Position numbers and translations under genes: made by a program | Shown here: piece after piece, positions 13,485 to 25,400 of the stretch | Numbering within the stretch: the stretch's first letter is position 1 | Layout of the letters: every line of letters starts with the position of its first letter | NCBI GenBank assembly: GCA_012845835.1 | Contig: JABAKD010000019.1 | Span: forward strand, 6,061,494 to 6,125,493 | Direction of reading: 5' to 3' | Source: Undaria pinnatifida | Lineage: Eukaryota; Sar; Phaeophyceae; Laminariales; Alariaceae | DNA: 64,000 nt | Notes under the pieces: model-generated | The model's input: only the letters and a program-made list of their open reading frames with translations | What the model was told of the DNA's origin: nothing | The model's database searches: none

Positions 13485-16400
13485 AAACAGCATACATATA
13501 CAGTTAGACAGCCACACAGAGATGCAAACAAGACAACGTATCGGCTTTGATCGAACGCTACAATTTATCGGTCGATCCATCTGTTGATATCACCATATGC
13601 TAGTGCCGTATCTCATGTGTGTTGTCCTCTCACCTGTTGACGATAACCTTTTTGCCGACGCTGAGGATGAGATGGCGCCCGAGCTGCGCGATGGCGGACA
13701 CAGGACCGGACTGTCGTGGACGCAGATTCGAGCGCGGCAGAGGAACAGCCAATGGGAAAGGGGTGCCGCGACTAAGAAAACATCCACAATGAAACACGAG
13801 GTAAGAAACATGAAAAACAAATGATAAAAACTACAGCAGTGATGAGCACAACAACAATGTATTCTGTTGGCTGTCAAGTGCTTCTCACTGGTCTATAGAC
13901 GTTGTCACGTAACTACTGCGGCTAGTGGGCAGCTGTTGCACAGCCCACACAACCTTCACCCCTCTCACTTCCACCCACCCAACCAACCCACCTCGCCCGA
14001 GACCGGACCGAGCTGCTCCTTGGCGAAGATCTGCCTAAGCTTGACGGCGTACTCGTGCGTCCCGTCCTCCCTGGCAAGGTAGGCATAGTCCACCTCCAGC
14101 ATCAGAAGTCGCCCTCGAGCCTGCCCGATCAAGCAAGTAGACAAGCGGGATGACGTGTCCGCAGGTTTCACGATGGGTCGAAAACGTTTGGCAAATGTGT
14201 CGATTTTGCCAAAAAAACAAACACATTAAATGGGGCAAGAAAATATTTTATCCACAGTTTTTTTTCGCACCCCAGCAACAAGTCTAAAAAGAGTCCACGC
14301 AAACAAGCAGAAACAAGCAGACAGTATGCAGGCTGGAAGCAAGTCGAAGAGGTGTGGTTGCAGTGCAGATGGCAAGGTTTACATTCACGTTGCGGGAAGA
14401 TGGTTGCGTACGGACACACCTACAAAAAATACACCTGCCCGGCCTATAAACTCAAAATACAATTCCAAAAGGTAAAAAACACCATCCAAAATGAAAACAA
14501 AAACATATTACCTGTATACTTCAAAGCATACAATACCCGTACCAGGTATTGTATACGTTTTCTACACCAGGCATAATACATCCATGCAACGCCCTTTCGT
14601 CTCCCTGAACCTCATTCATTCCGGTCCCCACGGCCACAAACATCCTGGGAGACCAAAAAAAATAAAAGTCAATCAGCTACCCAAGTAAAAAACCACGATC
14701 CCAACAAAAAATAAAAACATCAAAACGCCACCCCAAACCCAAAGAAACCGATTAATACCCATACCAAGATGTTACGTGCATCAGGCATAATACTCCCACG
14801 CACCGCCTTGTCCTCGCCCTGCACCTCGTTCATTCCGGTCCCCACGGCCACGTACATTCTGGGAGACCCTCCCTGTTCCAGCCTCACCAAGGTCATGCAA
14901 AGCCCGTTCTCTCCTGAGTCCAATGGATGAGATTCCACCGCCGCCGCCGACAGCAACCCTCCGGGTATACCGCCACCGTCCTCCCCCCACCCCGCATCCC
15001 GCCCCCCATCCCTACCACCGCTACCGCTACTACCGCTACTACCGCTTCCTTTTTTTCTGCCTTCTCCGGACTTACGGTCCGGATTAGCTTTGCCACCACC
15101 CCTCCTCGTCCCCTCGCCATCGCCAACTTTAACGTGAGAACTAGCATCACCATCACCGCCGCTTTTACCGTTACCACCACCATCATCAACTTCTGTTCCT
15201 TCGTCGTCGTCTTCTTCCTCATCATCGCCGCCCCCCCCCCCCTCCCGGTTAGCGGTGGAGGAGGACGGGTGGGAGTTACCAGACGCTGCGGTAGAGCCAG
15301 CCACCCCGGGGGCTAGCGCAAGGACGCGTAGCTCGAACTTGTGTACGAAGAGGGGAGGCGCACCTCCGAGTGCGGGATCAGCCACCGTCCAGTTCTGCCG
15401 GTAAGGCATACGGGGAGGAGGGACTGGGTTAGCGTTGGGAGGCGTTTATGAGGACGTCGATCCGCCAGTCGTGCCACGGAAAAACATACTGGTACCTGTT
15501 CCTAGATAAAAGCACCAAGCATTTTACAATTGATGGCTTGTTTTTTTGGTGCTTTCGAGTGTTCTTCTTTACCGGGTACAAATCAAGAGAGGGCGTCGAT
15601 CCAACCCAACCCACACTCTAACCCCAACCCTGACCCAGGCTAAGGCTGTGCCCGAGCGCGCGCCATCGCACGCTTTGGATTTCTCGAGCTATTACTCCAC
15701 TCCAGAGCTATTGTAAGATCCTGTGCTGCGCACACGAATGTTATGGCGATGCGTTGACGCGAGAATAACCACCACCGGATCAAACTTGCACTTTCTTCTC
15801 GAGGTGTTGTTCCATTCCAACGTTATTGAAGCGCCTGTCCTACACCCCGGCGAATCAACCCATGGCGACGCGTTAATGCGAGAAAAAATCACAGCTACGC
15901 TCACCTTGTGCTCCACCATATGCCTTCCCTGCGGGCCTTCCACCTCCTCGTCCTCTCCTTCCTCCTGCTCCTCCTCCTGGCCCGTCTTTCTCACCCCCTG
16001 CCACGAAAGAGTCGGGGTCAGAACGCGCAAGAAGGCGGCTGGTAAGACGTCTGCTACGAAACGCCAGCACTTTTTGGCAAACATGTTTCTGAAATTTTCG
16101 GGACTCCTTCACCCAATATGGCCGAAATTTCATACATATATGATACATACATAATATATATATATACATATTTCGCATTTTCTTCTGCTTTGTTCCTACA
16201 GTAGGCCATGGTATTGTTCATCGGGTTGCGCCCTCGTTCGCTATCAAAATCAGTGTTTCGGGTGGGGTATACTATTAATACAATATAGCTCCTCAAGTGG
16301 TTAGGAGCCGAGCCCCGGAAAAAAATGTGGTACACCTCTATCATACTATTGGTAGCATATATCGTATGGTAAACGAACTCCGAGGGTGGGTGCTACGACG

Positions 16401-19400
16401 GTGGTAGCTTATTATCACGGGTTTCCACGGGTCGGGTCGGGTTTTCACGGGTCGGGTGGGGTCGGCTCGGGTCGGGTCAGGGTGACCCGCGCCGATCCGT
16501 AACATATTTGAACAACTCCTGGCCCGACCCGTTCCGACCCGTGAGAGCCCAAACTATCTCCTGACCCGACCCGTGAGAACATGAACTATCTCCTGACCGT
16601 ATCCGACTCGACCCGTGAGATTTTGGGAACCTCCTGACCCGACGGGTCATGACCCGCGAAAAGCCCTGCTAATTATAACACTTTTTTTTTTCCAGGTTGC
16701 CGGGCTCCTCAAGCGAGGAAACCATCCAATACCGTGGTTATACACAGTAGGCCATGGGACGGGATTGTCGATCGCGTTGCACCTTTTCATTTTGTTGTTG
16801 CCATAGTCATTTTTTTCAAGCGGAGGAATACTGGAATTTTGTAGAGCTCGTCAAGGGAGGAAGGAGCCTTCGAGAAAATGGGTGCATCTCTATGCCCCAT
16901 TGCATGGGTCCAAGGGAAGTTTCTCAGAAGTTTCTACTCTGTCTGGTGGTACTATGCTGCGGGAAATATGGGGACTACTATACTACGAGTAGCAGTAGTT
17001 GCAGTTGTGGGTTCCAGCAGAAGTATTCTGCGCAATTGATACGTACATCCCTGCGTACAATATATGTCTGCGCGCAGAATTATGATTATCCACTTTATTC
17101 GCCCTTGACGAAGTCCAGGAGATTCATATATCTTCAAGGAGTAAAAAACGCGCGACCGGAGTATCGCGCAGCTTGCAAAAATGAGTATCGACCCTTAAAT
17201 TGATCGAACTCACGGCTGACGTACTTGTAACATCTAAAAAATGTATACCTGGCATGCTTGTGTACACATTAAATAAAACGATTGTCAAAATTCTTCAAAT
17301 TACATAAACCGACAAAAACAAAAAACTTGACGGCGTATACACAATATGTCCCGTCGCGCGAGTTCCCACCAGCAGCGACAACTATATATACACGAGTAGC
17401 TTGTTTGTTGACTTACTTGAGGCTCTTCAGCGAGGGCATCTTCCATCGTGGACACGAGCGCGACGTAGTGGCCTTTCCTCAGCAAAAGCCTCTTCAAGAT
17501 CTCGCCGGTCCTACCCGTTTGCGCTAGCTGGTGGGGGAGGTGTACCACACCGTGAACGGTAGCCCCGACTCCGACCTAACGCCGACGAAGAGGGGGAGGG
17601 AGGGGGAGGAGAACAAGGAGCAGGCCATCGATGTCGGTGGTGGTGGTGGTGGTGATGGGGTAGTGGTGGTGGTGGTGGTGGTGGTGGTGGTGGTGGCGGT
17701 GGTGGTGGGGATGGTGGTGGTGGTGGTGGTGGTGGCGGGTTGTGGGAGTGGTGGTGGTGGTGGTGATGGGGTGGTGGTGGTGGTGGTGGTGGTGGTGGTG
17801 GTGGTGGCAGGTTGTGGGTGTGGTGGTGGTGGTGACGGTGGCGGTGGTGGTGGTGGTGATGTGGTGTTGTGTAGGTATTGGTGTTGGTGGTGTCAGTGTT
17901 GTCGGTGTCGGTGTCGGTGTTGTTGGTAATTGTGTTGGTAATGGTGGCAATGGTGGTGGTGGTTAGTGGTGGTGGCGGTGGTGGTATTGGTAGTGTGAGT
18001 GGTGTTGATGTTGGTGTTGGTGGTATTAGTGATATTCGTAGCGGCGGGGGTGGCAGCGGCAGTGGTGGCGGCGGTGGTGACGGCAGGAAGGCAGGCGGGG
18101 TGGGGGGGTGGGGTGTGTGATGAAAATAAGTGTGCCCGACGAAAAACATCCTTACGCCGTGGCCCTCAACCCCCCCGTTGAGCGAGCGGCCAAAACACTG
18201 GCACTAAGGTTCAACAATGCCAGCACAACTGGAATGAAAGCAACGGCCGAGCCGACGTGAGCACGCGCACGGGTACCACACTTCAGGAGGAGGAAGGTGG
18301 GATGGGCGGTGGAGCGGGGAGAGGAGGAGCCATACACAACTACCGCTACATAGCTCTCATAACTGACCTTCGCGGCAACAAAGTGCCCCTGTCCTCCCCC
18401 CCCCAAACCGCCTCCTCCGCTCGCCCCAGGAGTAACAAGCTGCGACCCGACGGGGGCCGCTGAAATAAACCTCAACCTGCCCCCCCCCGCCGTTATCCCA
18501 GCGAATCCCCCCGCGGGAAATGCGGCGTGATTAAGGATGGGCGCTACCGAGCCTAGCCCTATGCCCGCCCAGGAAGGCGGTGCTCCGGGGGGGAGGGGGG
18601 GAGAGCCCGAGCCATCTCCGAGGTCGTCTTGCGCGATGGGAGTGACGCACACGGCTCCCCTCTCCGCTAGGATCTGGTGGTAAGGAGAGTGGGCGCGTGG
18701 GGGGCGTGAGGGCGGGGACTAAGTTGGCTCCCAACAACACTGCCTCTCACCAACGTATGGTAGGGGGAATTTCACGTTTATCTCTTTTTTGGCGGATGTA
18801 CCACATGCGTCAGCAATGGCATATACGATACGACTTGCGTGTCAGCAAGAATTATACCTGTAACACTTTTAGCTTGTTTCATTCATTTTTCCCGGCTTGT
18901 TCTTCCATTCCGGAGTGATTGGGGCCTGTCCTGTGACCACCGACTTGATTATGCGAGTCGATGTGAGCTTAACGATATACGAGGGGATTCCCCAATCCAC
19001 CACCCAGACCACTCGCGCGAGTGACTCAATACCTCATTAAAAAAACGGACGTCAAGTATATTGTCACGGCGCAACGTCACAAACAAATCATTAACGGCGG
19101 CGTATATCGAGAAACAGAAAAACACGAAGAAACAGGGTATACAGCCACCCTAGGGCGAGTGGGTGGCTCTGGGCCCCTGAAAAGTGTGGCCCAAAAAGTA
19201 GCCCCCCCCCACCGTATCCGTCTGCCTCTAGCCAAATAAGTCGTTGGGGGGTTCGCCGTCTTTCTTGCGTAGACACTACCAAGCGTGAGCTAATCCAGCG
19301 TCTCCTGTTGAAGGCTCGGGAGACAATGAACTTGAAAATATTCCATCCATCACTTGCGCTGTCAGCTGCCATGATTAGCAATAGTATGAGCACGTACGGA

Positions 19401-22400
19401 ATCTGGGTCCTAGCACTCACCAAGGCAGATCGGCAGCCTGGTCGCGCGAAACACACCCCCTGCTGTCCCGCCGCCGACCGTACGCCTCGAAGGGCGCGCC
19501 CCCTGCTGGGGTTGGGCAAGGCCGCTTCGGGTGGAACTCCCTTGACTGGGCGGGTGATGAGGTCGTGTGACAGCTTCGAGAAGCACACAATCTGCGGTAC
19601 AGGAAGAGGATGTGCACAAATAGCAAGGATAGGATGTCCACATATAAGAATAAGACGTGCACATACGAATTTTAGTAAGAATAGGACACGCGCATACAGC
19701 AATAAATTCGGTGTTTTGAGGGGGGAGGGAGCGTGGAGGAGTGGCATAGAGGTAAGGCACGGGAGAAAGGAAGCAAGCCTCCGGTGGAACTCGTTAAACG
19801 GGTCGCGTGATTAGGCCTTGTGACAGCTTCGAGAAGCATAAAAATCGGTGGTCAGGATATAGGATGTGCACATACAGTTATTGAGTCGGTATTGTGGTTT
19901 AGAGGGGAAGGGGTGGGAGGGGGGTAGCGGTAAGACAAAAATCTAGACAAGGCAAAGCAAAGCAAAGCGGAGCTTAGCAACGCAATCCAACCTAATCAAA
20001 CCAAACCAAACCAAACCAAACCAAACCAAACCAAACCAAACCAAACCAAACCAAACCAAACCAAACCAAACCAAACCAAACCAAACCAACCCCACCCAAA
20101 CCAACCCAAACCAAACAACAATAACACAACAAAAGAAACTTACCTGCTCGCGGCCGCCCGAGGCCGACGGCGACAGTCTCGCCTCATAGATCAGCAAGTT
20201 ACCGTTGTCCAGATGCATCGCCAGTACAAGGCGCCGCAGCATCGCGGGACCTTCGACCGCCCCCACGGGGTGAACGATAACGTCCGACACCGACGGGCAC
20301 AACATCCCGTCATCCCCCCCCCCTCCCCCTGCCACCGCCGTCTCCCCCGCTACCGTTCCTTGTCCTCCTCTTCTTCCTTCCGTACCCTCCGCCGAGTTAC
20401 CGTTACTATTACCGCCACCGCTACCGCTACCGGTGCCGGTACCATTTCCGCTACCATCCCCGCCACGGGTACCGGTACCGCCACCACTACCATCACCATT
20501 ACCGCTACCATCACCGGTACCGGTACCGCTACCATTAGCGATACCGTTAGCGATACCGTTAGCAACGGCGGTGACGGTGGCAGAAGAAGCCACCTCCTGG
20601 GCTCCCGCTCCCATCCCTCCCTCTCCCCGGTCTTCTGCAGCCCCCGCTACCGCCTCCACTTCCGCCCCCGCTTCCGGCGCCGGAGACGAACCACCGGTCT
20701 TTTCAGTCGACGGCGATCGAGGGTGTTCAGTCCCAGCGGCGGCAGAGGTGGCGGCAGCGCCGGCTTCTTGTGGGGAGGCGTCGACCTCCATAGGATCGGA
20801 GGGTGTCTTCGTATTCGATTCGTCGTCCGACCCGCCCTCTCCCCCTTTTCTAACCGACGCCTTCCCCGTTCCTCGACGGGCATTCGTCACTACAACTCCC
20901 GTCGCGACCGCCATGTCCCTGCCTCCCCCCCCCCCCCTCTTCCTCTTCGTCCATCGCCAAGCGAACCCCACCATTCAACAAAGAGTGCGCCCCCCTCCCC
21001 CCCCCCCCCCCCCCGTCCCGCTCTTCCTCCTCCTCCTCCTCTCCCTCCCCCGCGGCAGAGGTCTCCGAGCGAGACAGGAGCTCGTTCCACAAGGTGGAGC
21101 GCGCGAGCGCCGCCCCTGATGTCCGAAATACCGGCCTCGTCATCGCCTCTTTCCCTCGACCCTCGCACGTCAGCACCTCCAGCAACCCTCCCCGCCGGCA
21201 TACCACGAGGTATGACGTCAACGCGTCGCCTCCGCTTGCCGCGCTTAACTCGGCCGCGCTTGATTCGGCCGCGTTTAAGTCCGCCGTGTTTGAATCTGCC
21301 TCACCGCCACCAGTGCTGGGGCCGACTGCGTCCGAACCCCCCCCCCCCCCCCCACGCTGACCCTCCCCACCATCCCTTATCTTGCCCGACACCATCACCA
21401 CCACCCTTACCGCGGCTATCACCGCTTTTGTCACCGCTAACCGCTAACCGTCCTTTCCCCTTCATCTGATCATCACCATAATCATTATTGTCATCGTTGT
21501 CATTGGCACCATCACCGTCAGAGGCATGTCGGAACGGGGTTTCCATTGGCGGACGCCATAGGTGTCCGGGACAGGGGTCGAGAATGCTCCTCCCGCTCGC
21601 GGCGCCGTAGAGGGTGGCCCATTCCTCGTCCTCCGACGCATAACCCCCACCCCCACCCCCGCCTCCGTCATCACCACCATCGACAACACCACCACCAGTA
21701 TCCTCCTCTCCACCCCCCTCCTCTTCCTCCTCCTCTTCTTCCTCTTCCTCGAAGCCTGCTCCCGGGAAAACATTCTCTACAGGCGATCCTTCACGCAGGA
21801 ACAGCCCATCTCTTGGGGGACTACCACTACCGCCACCGTCGCCGCCGCCGTCACCATCACTCTTATCTCCGCTTGTGTTCTCGCCTGTTCTTAAGCCCGG
21901 CGATGATGAGTGAGAGGGAGTCGGAGCGGCACCGGCAGAGGGGAACGTTCCTCGTTGCTCCTGGTGGGGCGGGGCGGCGCGGGGCGGAGGGGGGGGGAGG
22001 GGAGGGGGCGTGCTCATTGGTTGCTTGCCCTAGTTATTTGGCCATCGACCACGCGTCTCTTTCGAGACGGAGGCGGGCGGAGGGGGCATCATTGGGGAGG
22101 CGAGTCGCAGCGAGGCAGAGCAAGGAAAGGGGACGCCGAAGGGAACCAGGTCGTGCTGGTGTCGTTGTGGAGCGAGGAAAGAGGGGAAACACAGATCGTT
22201 CGCCCTGCTCAAGGCAGACGTTGTTGTCGTTGTTGTTGCTGCTGCTGTTGCCGTTACTACTACCACCAGTACTACTACCACCATTACTACTACCACCACT
22301 ACAAATACAGCTACCACCACCGCTGAAACACCATGGCATGAACGCTGCCATGGCGTTCCTCACAGGATGTCCTATTTGATCCCATGGGATACCGAATGTG

Positions 22401-25400
22401 ATACCCAGTGAGACCAACGCTTCTATGGGGTCACATGGGATCATCCTGGGATAAATATTCCATTCGGTACCACATTGAACATACGACCCACTTACCCCCC
22501 CCCCCCGCTCCACACACACCTGAACGCCAAACATGCACATAGCTTCCACCTCCTCCCAGACCCCCCCTCCCCCCTCCCCCTCCTCCCCTCCGTCGATATC
22601 CACCGGCAACAAATCCGCCTCCCCCTCATCCCCTTCCTCGAGGGCCATTAGGTGCAGACGAGAGTTCGACAGGAGGCAGCAGGCGTGGACTCCCGCGGCC
22701 GCCGCTCGTTTGACGGTAACGTCCAGATCGGCCCCGAGCCCGTCCATCTCTGGATCCTCAGAAGCAAGAACGTCCTGCACGCCCTGGCGGTAGCGCGTCA
22801 CTCGGAGGCCCTGTTGGGGTTGGGTTTGGAGATGGGGTTGGCGTTGGGGTGGAGTTGGGTTTGGGCTAGGACTAGGGTCAAGGCGGTCGGGTTATGGTTC
22901 GGGTTCGGGTTACGGGTACGGTTAGGGTCGGAGTTGGGGTTAAGGGCTGGGGTTGGAGCTGGGGAACGGAGTGGGATTGGGGGTTGGGGTTGGGGTTGGA
23001 GTGAGGGCCCCCCAAGCACTACCGTACCGTACAGGGCTCGCCCCCCCCGCAACCAGCACCACACCGTACTAATGTACCCACCCTCCGCCCCTGGCACTAC
23101 CTTGCCCCGCCCCCCTCCTCCCTCCAGCACTTCCGTACCGTACCAACCCACCACCCGGCCCGCTTAACCAGCACCACCATACTGAACCCCCCCCTGCCCA
23201 AACCAGGCCTACAATACACTTTACCTACCCCCCCCCTTCCATACGACTGCGGCCATGAATGAAACGAGTACACCCCCGCCGACTCCACACCAACCCAACC
23301 ACCGACCCACCTGCGCGTGAGCCTGCACGACCGTACCCCCCGCCATGGCGCACACATCCACCGTCGCCGCATCACAAACAAACGGGTTATCCTCCCCCTC
23401 GGCCAGCTCCACCACCCTCAAGTCTTCCTTAAACGCCAACACTCGCGTGTACCCCGCCCTAACCCCCCGCCCACCACCGCCTCCGGCCAGAAGGGGTGAA
23501 GAGGAGGAGACGAGCACGAGGGTGTCTTGCAAGCCCCGCTGGCCGCTACCGCCTTCCGAGGTGCTGAAAACCCCCGTTGCGCCCGGCACGGCTAGGTCGA
23601 CCACCACCTGCGTCGAGAGGTTGGGTTTGGGTTGGGTTTGGGTTGGGTTGGGTTGGTTGGGTTGAACTCGGTTGGGCTTCGGTTTTGGCTTCCATTTCGG
23701 TTTGGCATGTTGGTCCAACACCCACCGCGACCGCCCCCACCCCAACTCTCCACCCCCCCTGCCGCCCCCACCCCCCCTTTTCCCCTTTACGCATCCACGA
23801 TTGTGAGCAAACACAAATTGGAAAGTGTGGAACATGTTTCGCAGTAGGAAAACGTTTTCACATCTTAGAATCGCACCCATGATTTTATGGGGAAAAAAAG
23901 GACGTGGATCTACTGTAGGATGCATACATTTTTCACCAGTAAAAGGGTAAAACACCCTCTTATTACCTCTTACCTCCGTCCGAAGTCCAGCCGAAAAAAC
24001 AGTCAGCGCCCCTTCCTGCCCATAGCCCGCCGCGCACACGAGGCTTGTGCGAATGCCCCCCCCAGATGTCCCCCCCGCCCCCACCCCTACCCCACCCCCA
24101 GCACCTGCCGCCACCGCTGACCCCCTTCCTGTTCGGGATGGGTGCATTCGGTTGCTCCTGGTATTGCTGCCGCCCCCCCCCCCCCCCCGAGGAGCTCGCG
24201 GAGGCCTTAGGGACGTGGTATGCGCAGGGCACAAGGGCGGCGTCCACGATGGGACCGAGCGTGCAGAGGGAGTCCACAACCTTTGAGGAGGGGGGAGGAG
24301 GGAGGGGGTAGGAGATAGAGGTTTAGCTTGTGCTGGGGGTTGGGGTCACGATGGTTGTTGTGGGGTGGGGGAGGGCGCAATTGCTTTCATGCAGGCCGTA
24401 GTTTGTAAGGCCATACACGCTCGCATCCCTACAATGTCAAGAAGGGGGGTGAGGTGGAGGTTGGGGTGGGGGTTGGGTTCGGAGTTGGGGTTGAGGTTTG
24501 GGAAGGGGGCTGGGGTATGCGGGCGAGGGTTGGGGTTGGGCTTGGGGATAGGGGTGGAGGATGGGGACGGAGTAGGGTGGGAGAGCAGGAGGTGGGGTTG
24601 GACGCGCACATCTTGAGGGTGGAGGAGGGGAGGGGAGGGGGGGGGGTCGATGTGCAAACCTCGCAGGCTATCAAACTCGCTAGGAAGTGTTGATGGTTTA
24701 CACATGCTTAGGCCGGCGGGGGGGTGGGGGCGAGGGGCGGAGGATGTCGTGGCGTACGCGGCGCAACAGGCTGGTCCTACCATTGCCACGGGTGTGTACT
24801 TGCTTCGTCCACACCGGCGCTCTCGCAAAGGTGATTCTCGAGGTCACCCACCTTCAGTCGGAACCCCACCGCCTCGATCGTGCGCCCCCCCCCCAGAGGC
24901 CCCAGGCGCGCCAGGTTCCGCCCGACGACGACCTTCCCCTCCGGCGAGGGCCCCAGCCTCGCGCCGTACAGCTGCTCCTCCTCCTCGATCATCTCGCGCT
25001 CTTTTCGGCTGAGCGCTTCGAGAGGGGCAGCGTTAGCCGGCGCTACCGTTTCCCGGTTAGCTTCAATCGTAGCCGCCTCCTCCACCTCAGCAGCAGCATC
25101 AGCAGCGGCATCAGCAGCAGCGGCATCAGCATCAGCATCAGCAGCATCAGCAGCATCAGCCGCGGCAGGAGACGCGTTCTTCGGAACGGCTCCTTCCCTT
25201 CCATCGAGCGGATCGTCCACGACACGACCCGGGGGTGCCGTCAAGCCTTCCACTTTTCGCTTTTTAGGTTCTGTACCTATGTCTCTCGCCCCCGCCTGGC
25301 CCTCCCCGTCTCCGGCAGCGTCACCCACCCCGTTTTTGGCGCTCGCTTCCTTCGAAAGGCGAGCCTTTTTCTTCGGCTGGTCACCATCATCGGCGGCGGC

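Noticed and set aside
20213..21469. 418-residue plus-strand open frame
   Set aside because: Antisense of CPSF1 exon 9 low-complexity linker (Arg/Pro/Thr-rich).
22811..23000. Interstitial telomeric repeat
   Set aside because: GGGTTG/GGGGTT units vary in length and do not match a TTTAGGG or TTAGGG array.
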